DNA of 64,000 nt from Varanus komodoensis (taxonomy: Eukaryota > Chordata > Lepidosauria > Squamata > Varanidae): assembly GCF_004798865.1 (NCBI RefSeq), contig NW_025336598.1, positions 27,901,935 to 27,965,934 of the forward strand. The letters run 5' to 3'. Shown here in pieces: positions 32,886 through 46,574 of the stretch. The notes below the pieces were generated by a model that searched no databases, was not told the DNA's origin, and saw only the letters and a list, made by a program, of their open reading frames with translations. A program made the translations under genes and the position numbers. The number at the start of each line of letters is the position of its first letter. The stretch's first letter is position 1.

Positions 32886-33165
32886 TGTGTGTGTGTGGGG
32901 GGGGGGAGGAATTTCACTCCAGCAATTAATGCGACTCATTGAGTAAAATTGATGGTGGGAAATAAAGTCCCAAGGTGAAGGGTATGCAGTCTGTTTTGAA
33001 ATGGGTTTTGCTCCACCTGAAAGAGCAGGTTTGTATTCTGGTTATCTTGAGATGGCCTCTGTGGCATGGAGTACATGCTAGCAGCTTTGGGAATTTCTGG
33101 ATTGCAGTAGCACACTCTACATGGTGCTGCCCTCAAAGATGGTTCAGAAGAAGATGTGGCTGGTG

Positions 33166-33241
33166 CAAAATGTTGTAAGCTGCCCCGAGGCTTTGGCGAA
33201 TGGGGTGGCATAAAAATGTTTTAATAAATAAATAAATAAAA
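33166..33241 (+). mobile_element. L2 3' terminus, very short copy
   Basis: Only about 75 bp remain: tgttgtaagctgccccgagg, the hairpin (33179-33209) and a (taaa)n tail. Two C-to-T changes turn two stem pairs into G-T wobbles. Confidence 0.8.
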
Positions 33242-36200
33242 TGCAGCAGCTAAGCTGACAACAGGGACAAGCAAGTCTGAGCACTGATTTCATCCTCTTG
33301 GGCTGTGCATTTGTATATTTCTGAGCCTGATTCAAATGCTGATTTTAATCTGCAAAGCCTTACATCAGTCCGGGCTGCAATCCTTGACCAAGTGTCTTCA
33401 CTGGCATGAACACGCCCTTACACTGCGCTCAACATCTGAGGCCCTCCAAGGGAGGCTCAGAGGGGGGGCAACAAGGAGAGGACCTTCTTGCTGGCGGCCC
33501 CCAGCTTGTGCACTGAGGCTCCCCTGGTGATGACATCACACTCTTTTCAGTGCCAGTTTTCTGTGTGTGTCTGCGGTCCGTTGATGTGGTTGCACATAAA
33601 CTGTTTTTGCATTGTGCACAATATTTTTATGCTTTTAATCTCTGTACAGCCTTGGTTCTTGGGGTGGTATGCAGACATAATAAATGGCCTGAAATGAAAT
33701 ATGGCTCAAAGAAACCAGGATGGCAAAGGCTGCTCTTTAGAGTACAAGGGTACAGCTTCCTTCTTCAGTTGGGAATATGCCCCCACTTTGTTGGAGAAAG
33801 GGATGACAAATATTTACAGAAAAAGTAACAATCTGTAATCATGTATGTACCTAGCAATGAGAGGAGGAGGAAGAAGAGGAGCAGGAGCAGGAGGGGGAGG
33901 TCCTTCACCTGGAGAGGCCCTGCACTTTGGCCCTCGAGCTCAACCTTTGCTGTGCCACTGCTCCACTGGGCTGCACACTCCAAGCATGCAGGATCATCCA
34001 TTAAACATGAGATGTCCCTTCTCAGCTCTTAGCAGGAAATACAGGTGTGTTTGCAAAATCCATCTGAGCTCTGTATATATTCACAGTGGCGCTCAGTGCT
34101 GTCATCAGTTGCTGTCATTCCTGGCAAGACAGCACAATCGGCATGAACATATGCACACTTTTAACGCAGAAGCAGAGTGTTTTGTGCAAAATGTTTCTAT
34201 TAATACCAGTATTAGACTCTGCAAGATTACAGCGAGGTGGGGGGGAGGGTCGTCTTATCTGAACACTGAGTCCCCTGTGTCCTTTTTTAAATCATGAAGC
34301 CAAGCTAACAAAGATACAGGCAGATCTAATTTTTCCTAATACCCTGGGAAATATTCGGATCATTAGAAGCCCAGATAAAAGGCAGTGCTGCCGCAAGTGG
34401 GAATGCTACTCTGGAAATGGGGAAAGAATGTAGATTTTGATGACTTGAAGATTACTTATTTAAGATTTCATTCTGTTGTTGAAAAGCAGAAAGGAAAACC
34501 AAATGATTATACAAAGACACAGTTGCCATCTTTAAATAACCATGTGGAGGTCTAATTTGGAACACTGCAAAATGGCTCCAGTACAGTTATACCAGGACTG
34601 ATGTCAGCTTAGAGGGGAGAAAAATGGTTATTGGTTTACTTTTCCCCCTTCCTGTACGTTTTATAACTTTTAATAAGGAAAAGCAGTTGAAAATAAAAGC
34701 TGGTTACAATCATGACTTGATTCTTCATGAAAATAAACCAATCATCGCTTTGTATCTCTCATAAACTTTACTTGTTATGTGTGAACAGAAATTACTAGAT
34801 TGAACAGATACCAAGCTACAGCTACCAAAGTGTGAAATTGCATTTTATTTTTAAACTCTATCTCCCTTTCTCACAGGGAGGAAAGTAAGTCATACTGGTA
34901 ACAAAGTCTGCCCTTAATTTTATAAGTGTTTGTTAGAAATCAGTAGATGTTTTCAACAGGAGCCCTTGCCTAAACTTTGCGTTTTATTTTACCTCAGTTG
35001 GTTTTAAAGCAAATAGGAGCAGATATTTAAAAAAACCAATCCAAAATGCAAGCCTAAGCTTCAAATATACAGCCATGATGAAAAATTTTAAAGACATTTG
35101 ACAAAGCAGCTTGTTCGTTTACACCTAGTTGGCTGTCACTTAAACAGGAATGGATAGTGTGGGTGACTAAATAATTAGAGAATGAATGAATGTTTTTGTA
35201 ACATTAAAATGGTTAGCAACCACAGGCAGGCCTTCCAAGGTGCCACTGGCACACTTTGAAGGGGGGGTCACAGAAGCCAGCTTGAAAGGCAGCTTTTCAG
35301 TCTGAAGGGGGAAAAGGTTAAAAAGCTATGGTGACCCCAAATAGCTCGTGATGGTGGGAGTGGGAAGGCCCATGCCAGTGGCCCCCATATGCAGCATGGG
35401 CACTTTTGGGGCCACTGGCTATGGTGTTTTTCTGGGAGCTGTTTTGGCAAGAGCTGGGCGGGGGCGCAGGAGGTTGGGCTCCTGCCAAACAACTCAGTAG
35501 CTGGGGTTGGTTGCCTGAGTTTGGACAACATGACAATCCACCATGAGTACAACAAACCCTAATATCACCCAGAAGTCGTAAAGTGCTTTGTTGCCCAACA
35601 CCCTGCAGGAATCGGTTCAGATTCACACAACATGACAGCCCGTCAATGGATAGCAATCCATGATGGGTTGTGGCATTGTGCGGACCCCATCAGTGTCTTT
35701 GTTTCCTTTCAGTGTTGCCCTAGTTCAAACTCTGCCACATCTGGACAAGATCTCACACCTTTACATGTCGCATATTTATCCATTGCTTTCATGCCTTTAT
35801 TTCAATATCTTGCCTCCTACATCACATGAGTTCAGAGCTGCAGCAATTTCCCGCTGTCATTCTAGCCTTGTATGTCATGGCTTTGGATGGTTACTTCCTA
35901 GAGTGTGGTGATGGCGGCTGGCGGTGATAGCATTGCCACATCCTGCAGGTCCAAATATCAGGAGCGTTGATGAGAAGAGGAAGGATGGCTAGCCTTTTTC
36001 AGGGGAGCTTGCTTTTTAATCGAACACTTAATTCTGCATCCCAAGCACTCATCCTTCAGTGAACTAAGCGGAGCTACTTTTGAATAAAACGCACGGTATG
36101 TGTTCTGCAAGCAGCAAGATGTTCCAGAGGCAACGCCCAGCTGGGTTTGGTTTCCATTTGCAGGAAAGGGCTGCTGGGGACTTGTTGGTGTTTTTTAACT

Positions 36201-36650
36201 TTGGATTATTTACAAATATGTTTGATCGACTCGGCTAGTGAACATACTTGACCTTGCAAGTGTCAAAATAATCCTGTAGTTGTATACAGTGCTGCCTTCA
36301 AACAAATGTTCAGACCTCTCAAAGTTGGTCATGTTGTTCCCACTTCGCTTGAGTGCAGCCATGCCTGCTGCCTCTCTAGGCTTGCCAGCTGCCCTGGTTC
36401 ACCTTATAGCCCCCTGAGGGAGGAAGCTATCCTGGGAGAGCCCTTAACAGCACGGAGGATGGGAGAGGCCTATGGCTTTGTCTCTCAACCCACATGTCCC
36501 TCTAGCTTCAAACTGTTTGGCCTCTCAAAGCTATGGGCTAGCTAGGGGACTCTGCCCCTAGTGGCGTAAGGTGTTTCTGCAGGCTCCAGCCACACAGACT
36601 TCGTCAATTAATTAACGTGCTTTGAAAACAAGGTGCTGGGGTGCATGCCC
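33242..36650. other. Intergenic, no firm feature
   Basis: A possible LINE-derived 3' end at 33330-33700 (ending aatggcctgaaatgaaat) is too diverged to name. A purine-rich run lies at 33858-33900. Near 35640 there is another catgatgggttgtgg-type phrase. Confidence 0.4.
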
Positions 36651-36765
36651 CTAGGGCCCCCTTAGTATGCATGCAACATTTGAGGTTGCATTTGTCCAGG
36701 CTATATGTTCTTGGCACTATGGTACTGATGGACAGATGGACACACACCCTCTTACTATGGAAATT
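36651..36765 (+). repeat. Unnamed repeat sharing sequence with 43945-44060
   Basis: ttagtatgcatgcaacatttgagg through cactatggtactgatgg and acagatggacacaca parallels ttaatatgcttgccaaattt through gctatggcactaatagagag and acagaca at 43970-44045. Shared order and spacing suggest one repeat family; it is not named. Confidence 0.45.
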
Positions 36766-39700
36766 CCTATGCAGAACATTTGGCGAAGATGGCATAGCAC
36801 CTTGAACTACAGCAGCACATCCCCTGCCCCACGTCAGATTTCCAGAGGGACGCTCCAAGGTCCTCCCCACTGAGATGGCTTCAGGCTTCCAGCAACTACT
36901 CAGCCTTTTCTGTATGTCATCTTCTGCCTGCAGTTTTGTCTTCTCTTTCATTAGCCCCTTGCTGAAGCATCTACAGAATGCCCCCTCCCATCAGACCATT
37001 CCAGAAAGATCTTCATATCAAGAAACTATATTTTAACAATCAGTTTCTCTACATTCACTGACTATCAAAGCCATCCCTGCTATTGGGAAGAACGAGCTGG
37101 CCACCTCAGGCAATGGATTCTGGGTGTCATGAAAGGATAGTAAATTATTTATTCGGTGTTATTACTTACACACCTCCCAGGCACCAAAAGAACAAGGCCT
37201 GGTTTGGGTACTACATAGTTTGATTTTGTGTGTGTGTGTGTGTTGAGGGGAGGCATTTAATGTTTTACCTCAGATAGCACAATGTCTGGGGCTGGGCCGT
37301 CAAGCAGCCATGACCAGTCTTTTGCTTGACGTAAAGTATGGCCAGGTCATTATTCCTAGATCTCTCCACTGCAGAATGGGTCCATTCCTGCCCCCTTTCC
37401 GCATTGCAAAGCCATGAAATTAACCAGAGCCAGCCCGAGGTGTTTTATATTCCACCGGACCTGAGGGTACCAGGCCAGCATGGGGTGAGCACACAAGATG
37501 TGAGGCCCGTGCAGCTCCCAGGTCAGAAGGCTGCTCCTTGCCCTCCTGCATCTGCTGCTTGCCATGTCCATTTGGCTTTGCCAGCCTTGAGAGAAGCGCA
37601 ATATCGGAACGGAAGTGGATCTTCCTAGCCAGAGCAGTTTTGTCAGCTGACCATGATTTACCACACTTGGCTGCTGACAAACTTCTCCCAGCAAATCATA
37701 TCCTCATTTGGCTTCAAATAAAGTAGTTGGACTTTCCATTTGTAACACTGGGGATTCTCCCCATGTTATCTCATTCAGTGCTTCTACATGCCAGACCTTT
37801 CAATGCCCTGGTCACTCTGCAAAGGCATCAGAGCATGGCCCTCAGCTCAGTATCCTACTCCCCCTCTCCCCCACCCCCTATTTCCAGAGACTGGAACTCT
37901 AGGCAGCTCACAACATTAAAGTTCACACAATCAAAACAGTCAAAGGTGCACAAAAGTTAAAAAATATAATTAAACCAATTAAGTGTTTAAATAAATGACT
38001 CCCTTGATTAAAAACTGCCCATGATGACTGGGACTTATGAGAGTTTTGAGTCCAAAACATCTGGAGAGAAACTTGTCTACCCCCAGAGTAGAACCTCCAG
38101 GGTCTTTGGGGGAAGATCAGCAAAGGTGGGGCTCATCCATGTTCCCACATCTAGAGTTTATGTGTTCTTCAGAGCATGTGTAGAGGGCTATTCAGTCTCA
38201 CTTTGCCAAAGCGCAGTGCTTCACCGATTTCAGAGATGCTAAAGATCATGCACAAGACTTCATAGATCTATTGTATCTCCATCTCTATTGAGATGCAGTC
38301 ACACGGCAGAAGGAACCAGCGAAAGAGTGTATGGCCTGGGTCTAAACACGCAGAAATGGGCCGACACAGATGTTCTACTAGTCTGCCTAAAATTCTTTTG
38401 ATGCCTAAAGCCAGTAGGATCTCATGAGGATTTTCTGCACAACAGGGAAGGAATGGTGGGTCTGAACTTATTTTCAGCCTTTGATGAAGCTACAGCACAT
38501 GTGACTCTAATGAGGTTACTTCATCAACCACCAAAGAGTGGGAATAAAAAACAGTATGTTATATAAGAATGCAGCCCATTTAGCTTCCTGTTAAGACCAG
38601 CATTCCCCAAGGCCCATTTTCTTTGACGGGTTTCAAACATAAAATGCAGGCTTTGCTTACCACATGCTATTAGCAGTACTAATTCAATTCCAATCCAGGT
38701 AATAAATGGTTCCCCTTGCAGTTGAGGAATACCTCCTGCGCACACCATGCCATTTACGTGCCTGCTTAGACCCCAATGCCCATTCACTCCACAAGGCATC
38801 ATGCACAGGCGGAGCTGTCATGAATGATCTGCCTGATGACAAGTGCTGTTATGTAACACAATCATGCTCAGTTTTACTTGCATCCATGCATGTATTTTCA
38901 ATTGCTCATAACAAAAGATAAGAAAACTAGTTATGTACTTTACAAAGGAAAGTATCCTGCACTAAAGTGTTTACTGTTTTAAATTTTATCATTTAATTGA
39001 AATTGCATATGTGGTTGCATTCACTGAGAATGTTGTAATCCCAAGAACACCAAAATGGGACTAATTTCTCACCAAGCCTGTCTTATATTTGTATTCCTTT
39101 GTGTGTTCCTACATAATCAGCAAGTTTAACTACTGAGGTAAAGTTCTATATTTCATCTAACTGGTTACCACTATGTTTCATGCTGGAGCGAAGAGCATTC
39201 TGGCCACAGTAAAAAGGGGAATACTCATCTTCATCCTCTGCTCTTCCATGCAAGGATCAAATCGGACATCCTGCTAGCATGTGATGATCTGTAATTTCTT
39301 CCATGCTTTATAAAAGTGAAGAGAAGTTTTTATGCAATTGCAACATTTGTACAGCTCCAAAATATATGAACTTGATTTAGCTGCATAGGTGCTTTAGTAA
39401 ACCCTATATCCATCAGTGGACATGCTGGCTGGGAATTATGGGAGTTGCAGGTCAGCACACCAGGTTGTGTTACCTTACAATATTGTATAGTTTGCAATTC
39501 CCTAACAAAGCAGGATTTCTCTCTAAGGGGATCAGAATGTCAGATGGACATATAGAACCTTGATTTTCTTGTTCGTAGCCAATTGCAGAGCTATTGGTTC
39601 TCAAGTGATCATCTGTTTATATCAGGATTCCATAGGGATTACATGTAGGGGAAGGAGTAGGTGTTTCATGTGCACAACATAATCACTTTGCTTCCTTTGA

Positions 39701-40050
39701 ATTTCTAGCTGAAACCCACCTTTTCTTTGGAGCCCTCGACAGAAGTGGCCCAAGATATTTTGTGGCCTGAAGCCCAGATAGCCTTCCCTCGCCATTCCCA
39801 GAAAGAACCAGCACTAAAAGGTCTTGCTATACTATTCAGATACCCAATCCTACTTTCACCTGACACTTCCTGACTCCTGCTTTCACCTGACCCCATAGTG
39901 TCACCTGAAACTAGTGGTGTCACCCTGCTGTATAACAGGGATGGCCTTGCCCATTCCTGACTATTGCATCAAAAATCTTTTTTTATTTTCTTATTTACAT
40001 GTATTTTTGTCTGCCTATAAAACCAATATATTATATAAAATATACAAATT
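36766..40050. other. Intergenic, no firm feature
   Basis: A (TG)n run occurs at 37224-37241. 37840-37995 may be a reversed old L2 3' end (gaactctaggcagctcacaa). A foldback-family remnant (ctggctgggaattatgggag) lies at 39425-39460. Confidence 0.4.
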
Positions 40051-40069
40051 ACACACACACACACACACA
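40051..40069. repeat. (AC)n microsatellite
   Basis: A short AC run directly abutting the left end of the TcMar-like element. Confidence 0.9.
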
Positions 40070-40648
40070 CAGTGGTACCTTGGCTCACGAACTTAATCCT
40101 TTCCAGGACTCTGTCATGACCTAAATTGGTTGTGCGCCAAGTTAAATTTTCCCATAAGGTTCAATGTAAATAAGGTTAATCCATTCTGTAACTATTTTTT
40201 TTAATCAGAAAAATGTAAAGCAAAGTGACAAAGAACAACAAAGATCGTGGCCATCTTCCCCGCCGCTCCGCAGCATCCCTGCATGCGCCCGTCATCCCGG
40301 CGTGCTGGGGGAGGAGGAGACGGGCACGATTGCGGGTGCGTTGGGGGGGAGAAATGGGTGCAAATGCGGGTAAGCTTAGGGGGGAGATGGGTGCGATCAT
40401 GCTGGTGGGAGATGGTAGACATCGCGGTTGCGCTCGTGTAGGAAAGACGGGCACGATCTGGGCAACTCCCCCCGCCCCCAGTATGATCGTGGCCATCTCC
40501 CCACTCAGGGTGGCGGGTGAGGAGATGGCTGCAATCACAGTCACCACCCAATGCGGAGTTCACCATCTGAGTCAAAATTTTTATGAAATTTTTGTTCATG
40601 ACCCAATTTGGTCGTGCGCTGAGGCGTTCATGAGCTGAGGTACCACTG
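40070..40648. mobile_element. TcMar/Tigger-like MITE with GC-rich interior
   Basis: The ends are inverted repeats: cagtggtaccttggctca (left) and tgagctgaggtaccactg (right), followed by TA at 40649. The inner arms also pair: ctaaattggttgtgcgcc against acccaatttggtcgtgcg. The interior (40225-40520) is GC-rich with repeated gatcgtggccatc / gggcacgat phrases, and has no transposase. The ends and TA flank fit a Tc1/mariner-type non-autonomous element; the left TA is obscured by the AC run. Confidence 0.72.
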
Positions 40649-42495
40649 TATATATAAATAAAACCAAGGTGTTCCTAGGTGGCTTTCGATACATTAATCA
40701 TATTAAAACATAATAAAACACATTAAAAACTTATAAAAACACTAAAACATTAAAACATTGCTAATAACAGTATAAAAAAGGGCCACAGTATTCAGGGCTA
40801 ATCATCCATCCCTGCCTCTGTTTCCCTTGCCTTCCTCCCCTCTATTACCTCCCTGGGGTACCTCCCTGTTTCTAGAGGGACTTTCCCATGTAAATAGCTG
40901 CATATAAATTAGTGATAATAAATATGACAGAATTTGTTATGGCATTTAGAAAAGACTCATAAAAGCCCCTTCAAACAGTTGCAACATGTATATTGTTTTA
41001 AGGTGAGATCAATTTTCTAGATGAGTTCAGTCATCCTCCAAAAAACCCAACTGAGCCCGAATCTAGATTCCCACTTAATGACGAAATGGGAGTGCTTGGT
41101 CACGCTGCAGACCAGCTCTGTCATCGGTGTGGGACAAGGCTCAGGTGTTCGGGGGCAAACAGCGGCCTGTTCAGCTCCGCTCAGGCTCTGCAGTGGCCAT
41201 GTGGAGGCATTGTGTGCAGAGTGAAGTCACTGTTTGCTCCGGTTTCCTCAGAAAAGTGGTAATTGGTGATGCACTGACACTTTATTTTCAGCTCCCTTTG
41301 CCTCCCTTTCTCCCTGCATGAGGAGACATTACTGAAGAAAACCTTCAGATTGCAGCTAGTAAAACTGGTGCTGATAAAAGGCTGGAATAATATAGCAACC
41401 ACAGGATGATACAGAAACTCCCCCCACCCCCATACTCTTTCCATGTCCTCATGGATTAGGCCACAAAAAGGCATCTGTAAAGGAATGCAAATTGTGCCTG
41501 AATAATGAGCATTTAGAGACTGGTCCTTTCTGGTTAGCGGGGCTTCCTGCATCCATTTTAGATGTCGGCGGTGGTGGCTGCACGGATCGAGCATCCGCAG
41601 TACTTTCCCCAAATGAAAGAGTAACCCTTGGAAACTAGTTGGCATGTAATACATTTTCTCTGAAGTATAATAGGGAAGTCGTGCAGGACTTTGAACTGAA
41701 TGCGACACATTTGCTTCGACATTCGCTGCTGGCTGTAATGACTGCTTTGCCTGACTGGGGATTCCAGGCAGGTTCAACATTGTATAAAGATATTGGGATA
41801 TTTCCAGTCACGATCAGAGGATGGGTTTAATTTGTGCGGCATTCAAAATGCAGTAACATTTGGCATTCTGACCTCCTTGCAGTTGGGGTCCTTGTCAGCA
41901 TCTGCTAGGGAATGCGTAGATGACGCACCACCAGGGAGCCAGACAGTAACTGTATTGCGTTTCTCCAACCAGGGCAAGAACAGGCATAGGAAACGCCAGG
42001 CTGCACCCAGGCACCCCCACATTCTGGGCCTCTGGTGACCTGGCCACAAGCGGTGGGGTCTTCTCCCTTACGTCCGTGAATATGGAGGAGGGTTCTCACC
42101 GTATATCGGGAGCCGAGCCTCTTTTAGCCCCAGGGCTGCATCCCACATTGGGGAGGTGCTCTGGAGGTACACTCCAGCGATGGGAAGAAAAGGGGGGAGG
42201 CAAAAGCAATGGGGTTCTCACAGGGACACCCCATTATAGTCACGTAAGATCTGGGTTAAAAGAATGCTGGAGTCTGGCTGCCAATTCTCTACTGGGCTAT
42301 GGTCAAGGTTATGGCATTGCCCCATGAGGCCTTAAACAACTTCTGACAGGATACCTAGCAGGCTGCCTTCTTCTTGGGGGTGACTCTGTGGAAAGAACGG
42401 TGGCAAAGACTTTGTGGCAAAACATTTGTTTTCTTTTTTCACACCTCCTGAAAAGAGACTGGTTCTCTCAGGCTCTCCCTGTACCACCTTGTATG

Positions 42496-42549
<54 letters not shown>

Positions 42550-43944
42550 GTAATTATAACTGCATTTGTATTATCATCTTTAAATTTGCCTTTAAATGTT
42601 ATTTTGATTATGATTTTAATATTTATAAGGACACTGCTTAGGGTTTTAAAATGTTTAGTAGTATATAAGTAACAACAATACACAAGAATTTCATCCCATC
42701 ATTTACAGATAATACCACACTTTCCTCAATCTAAGAACACCATAGGAAGGTTGTGAAGAGCAGGAGAGGCCCTGGAGGAGGAGGATGCTGTGCAAAGCAC
42801 CTGCAAGCTACTGTGAGTGAGACCTCACAGGCAGGCAGGTGGTAATTGCCTCGCATAGAAAGGCTCAAGGTCTTAGGAAGGCATTTCAGCCTTCGAGCAT
42901 GGGAGAAAAGATGAAGAAGCTGGAGCAGGGTCAAGGGACTGGGGAGAGCAGGCCTGGGCCCAGGAGAATGGGCAGGGCTATATGGAGAACCCCGTGTGGC
43001 CAGACTTGACCCCCAGCTCTGAGGTTCTGCAAAGCCACTGTATGCAGTTGTACCCCTGTGCCATGTAGCACTTTGGTGGATGCCAGCAGCTCAACAGGTC
43101 CCGAGCCTGATGCCCCGCCAGGCAAGATCCTCACAGGACTGTGCAAAGAAATTTCCCTCTTTTCCTACAAGCAAGTGGTAGAAAACAATGGAACCTGGGT
43201 TTATGCAGTGGTGGGATGTGTGGGGAGGAGAAGTGCTGGAAGAAGTGGTGGGAAAACAAGTGAGCAACTTATAAACAAGAACTAGGATTCATTTAACAAG
43301 GCAGGGGAGAGAGAAGGAAACAGAGCACACACTCAAGTTAAGCACGGGTTTAAAACAAGGCCCTAAGCATGGAATTCTCTGGATGGGAAATACTGTCTGG
43401 CCATCCATAGGAATTGGAGGAATCCCTACTATGACCCTGGAAAAGCTTTCCAAAAGTTGCTGTGAGAACGCCAGCTTTGGAGGGCTCCCCTTCTACTGCA
43501 CCAGTAAGGGCAGCTCTTTCCACCTGTTGAGGTGCTAAAGGCAGAAGCCCACCTTTGGAGAAGACACAAGAAGTGGAGTTCTGGGCAAGGCATTGCTGGC
43601 TGATGCCTCAGCTCCTCCTCCTCACAAGGAGGAAGAACATTTAGACAGTCAAAATCAGCCTTCTTGAAACCTTGTTTCTGAGGGTGAAGGGAGCACAGAG
43701 GCTATCCTCAATTCTCTGCTCCTGTCCTGCTTGACTGAATGCTTGTAACCTCCTGGGTTTTAAAGGTATTCAGACATACCTCTCCTGAGGACAAGAGGGA
43801 ACAGGAAGCCCTGCCAACTGCACAGCTTTTGATTTGGGAAGTCTGCCACCTAGTGACTGGAGGTGGTACTATAGGCTGTAGAAACACAGACACATTTAAA
43901 TTAATTTAAATAGATTCATGCATTTTAAAAACCAAATATCCTTA
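40649..43944. other. Intergenic, no firm feature
   Basis: It includes a (TTA)n array (42498-42550) inside what may be an old L2 3' end (42560-42690). A 199-codon open frame on the minus strand at 41181-41780 has no recognised domain. 40655-40800 is A-rich and may be another reversed L2 terminus. Confidence 0.4.
42498..42550. repeat. (TTA)n microsatellite
   Basis: About 17 uninterrupted TTA units. Confidence 0.95.
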
Positions 43945-44049
43945 AGGTGCTTACCCCTTTGGAACTTCTTAATATGCTTGCCAAATTTCAGGAGTCTAGT
44001 TTTTATGGTCTTGCAGCTATGGCACTAATAGAGAGACAGACATCCTCCT

Positions 44050-45010
44050 TTATGATTATGTAAGATCACTTTGAATTCTACCCAAAAAACAGACTGGCAG
44101 CCAGTGAAACTATTATAACGGGAGAATCCTCACAACTGGCATTGGGACCAGCTGAAGTTCCTGAACATTTTTAAGTGTAGCCTCATCTAGAGCATGTCAC
44201 AATAGCACAAACAGGATGCAAATAAACCATGTGGCCATGTGGCCAGATCAGACATCCCTAGAAGTGAGCACAGTTAGTCCATTAGCTTGAGTTATGCAAA
44301 TGCTTTCAGGATCTATGCCAAAAGTGGGCATCCAGGTTCAGGGAGTACTCCCAAACTGGAAGCTTGAATATCCAGGGGAGTGCAATCCCACCTCCTGTTG
44401 GAAGCCACGTTCACTTATTTGTCTTGGGACTAAGCAGGAGCACCTTTGCCTTCTTTTGGTTAAGTTTCCACTGTTTCCTCCAGACCATTACAGGCATCAG
44501 ATTCTGATTTAGAATTAGAACATCTTTCTTAGATTTGGATGGAGAGATAGTTGGGTGTCATCAGCATACTGGTGGCACTGAATCCCAAAACTGCAGACAA
44601 CGTCTCTCCAGGGTTTCATGTGTATATTAAACAGTACTGGACACAAGATGGAACACTGAGAGACACCCCAGGCCTGAAACCAGGGGGACAGAAAACCCTT
44701 GGCACCACCTTTAGAGATTGGCTCTCAAAGGAAGTCCTGAGGCACTGGAGAAGAGTAACTCCAAGCCTCATCCCAGAGGAAAGTCTCAGATACCGTGAAT
44801 GTCACAAAGAGGCCTGGCGGAATCAATAGAGACATACATCCCCTGTCCAGTTCCAGGCATAGATCATCTACCAAGATAACCAAAGCAGTCTTTGCCCCAT
44901 AATCAGACCTGAAGACAAATGGAACCAGCTCCTCCAGATGCCAGTGCTTGGTCTAGCACCTTGCCTAAGAATGGAGTGTTGGAGACTGGCCAGAAATGAT
45001 CCAGTATGGT
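44050..45010 (-). mobile_element. Old L2 LINE fragment, about 1 kb
   Basis: Reversed L2 landmarks occur in order: agactggcagccagtgaaac, gggaccagctgaagttcctg, ggtgtcatcagcatactggt, agggtttcatgtgtatatta and aacactgagagacacccc. The matching landmarks in the young copy are at 53190, 53270, 53710, 53770 and 53810. Frames are fully degraded. Just before it (43945-44060) is the unnamed repeat shared with 36651-36765. Confidence 0.82.
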
Positions 45011-46359
45011 ACAGGATAGCAGCAATGTTTAAAGGCTATTATTTATTGCTGCATTCTTCTATTATAAACTTGTATAATTAGCTTTTTTCTCTCCTGCTTG
45101 CCCCAAGGGAAAAAATGTTGAGTCAACACATATATACTTCTCTCAAATTAAATGATTTCACAGCAGTTTTTAAAGAGCCTACCTCCTAATTTCCTTCCTG
45201 CTTTTCTGCCACTGCAAATTCTTGTTCTGACAGTATTATTTATCCCCCTTTCTGTTCCCCAGATTTCTTCTAAGGCTCCGAGAGAATGGCTAGTCTACAG
45301 TCATCTAGTGAGTTCATGGAAGAAGTGAGATGGGAACTTTCCTCCTTCTTTTACACTGGGTGGAGATAAACTAGAACTGGATCTTCTAGTTGATCTCCAG
45401 ATGTTTTGCAGAGGGCCAGCAAGGATTTCTGACTCCCACTATTTAGCAATGGGAAATGATTCCAGTTCACATGATTCCAATCCTATCCTGCTGAAATGAA
45501 GGAGACCTGGCATAACCAGGCATGGATTTCTTGGCAGAAGGTCTGCAAATTCTACTGAGTTCTGGTACTGATATTCCTAGGTGCAGAACTCTTGATCTTT
45601 TGCACTAAGCTCCAGTTGATGGATCTTGGAATTCGAGTAAAAAACTGCAAGCATGAAATCTGCTCACTCCTGCACTCTGTGACAACAGCCCAGCTGTTTA
45701 CAATAATTCCTACTGAACAAAGCTCCATTATCTCTGCCCTACTGTTTGCTTGTTTTATAGGCAACACTGCTGTCAAATATATACTTGATAAAACATAATG
45801 TTTGAGTCAGGACTTAATTGGGTGCTATGGTGTCCATGGAACAATTTGGTTTAAATGCCTAAAGTTTATCGTTATTGTTTTGATCATTGCTCTATTTCTT
45901 CACAGTTTAACATTCTGCTGTGTGCCACCTAGGAAAAATTTACCTGAAGAGGCAGCCTATACACCTTTGAAATCCATAGATAATGTGCTTTAGCCCAGTG
46001 CAGATTGTCCAAGACGTGCATGGAGTAGGGGACGGGGGTCACACTTGGTGCACTGATACATGCAGGACGTGATACTTGCACAGCATGGCCAAAATACATT
46101 CATCGGCTGGAGTCACATGATCTTTTCCTTCCCCTGGGATAGTGTGCAGGTTGCACGAATGGAGCGCTGGTAAGAACACGCACAGGCCACCATGCAATGT
46201 GACATCCAACATGGACAACAAGCACGCTGGTGGTGCAAGGTGGTCACGATTCTTCCCATCCCACACGCATGTTAGAATATCTGCACAGGGATTTTACCAT
46301 CAGAAACTGTAGCATTCTGTTATCCCCTTAATAAGTATGCTGAGAGAAGGAGCTATAGG
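45011..46359. other. Intergenic, nothing recognised
   Basis: No gene, RNA or repeat family is recognised, apart from a weak foldback-family phrase (ctccagatgttttgcagagg) at 45395. Confidence 0.45.
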
Positions 46360-46502
46360 TTGGTGGAAGAGCACCTGCTTTTCACGTAGAAGTTCAATCC
46401 TCAGCATCTCCAGGCAGGATAGGAAATACCCTTGCCTGAAACCCTGGGAAGCTGCTGCCGGTCAGTGTCAGGCAGCTTCCCATGCTCCCTTGTAGAAGAA
46501 GG
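46360..46502 (+). mobile_element. tRNA-derived SINE (family B)
   Basis: A tRNA-like head (gtggaagagcacctgctttt, gttcaatcctcagcatctcc) is followed by tgcctgaaaccctgggaagc, tgctgccggtcagtgtcagg and cagcttcccatg. This is a squamate SINE layout distinct from family A. Confidence 0.7.
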
Positions 46503-46574
46503 TATATGGGCAAGTGTGGTGGCGTTTTCTGAAACCTAGCAATCATCTATCTATTATCTAATCATCTATCCTGA

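Noticed and set aside
33845-34297. 150-codon + frame after a purine run
   Set aside because: Begins in low-complexity GGA repeats and shows no recognised domain.
40201-40638. Overlapping open frames on both strands
   Set aside because: They lie wholly inside the GC-rich core of the TcMar-like MITE.
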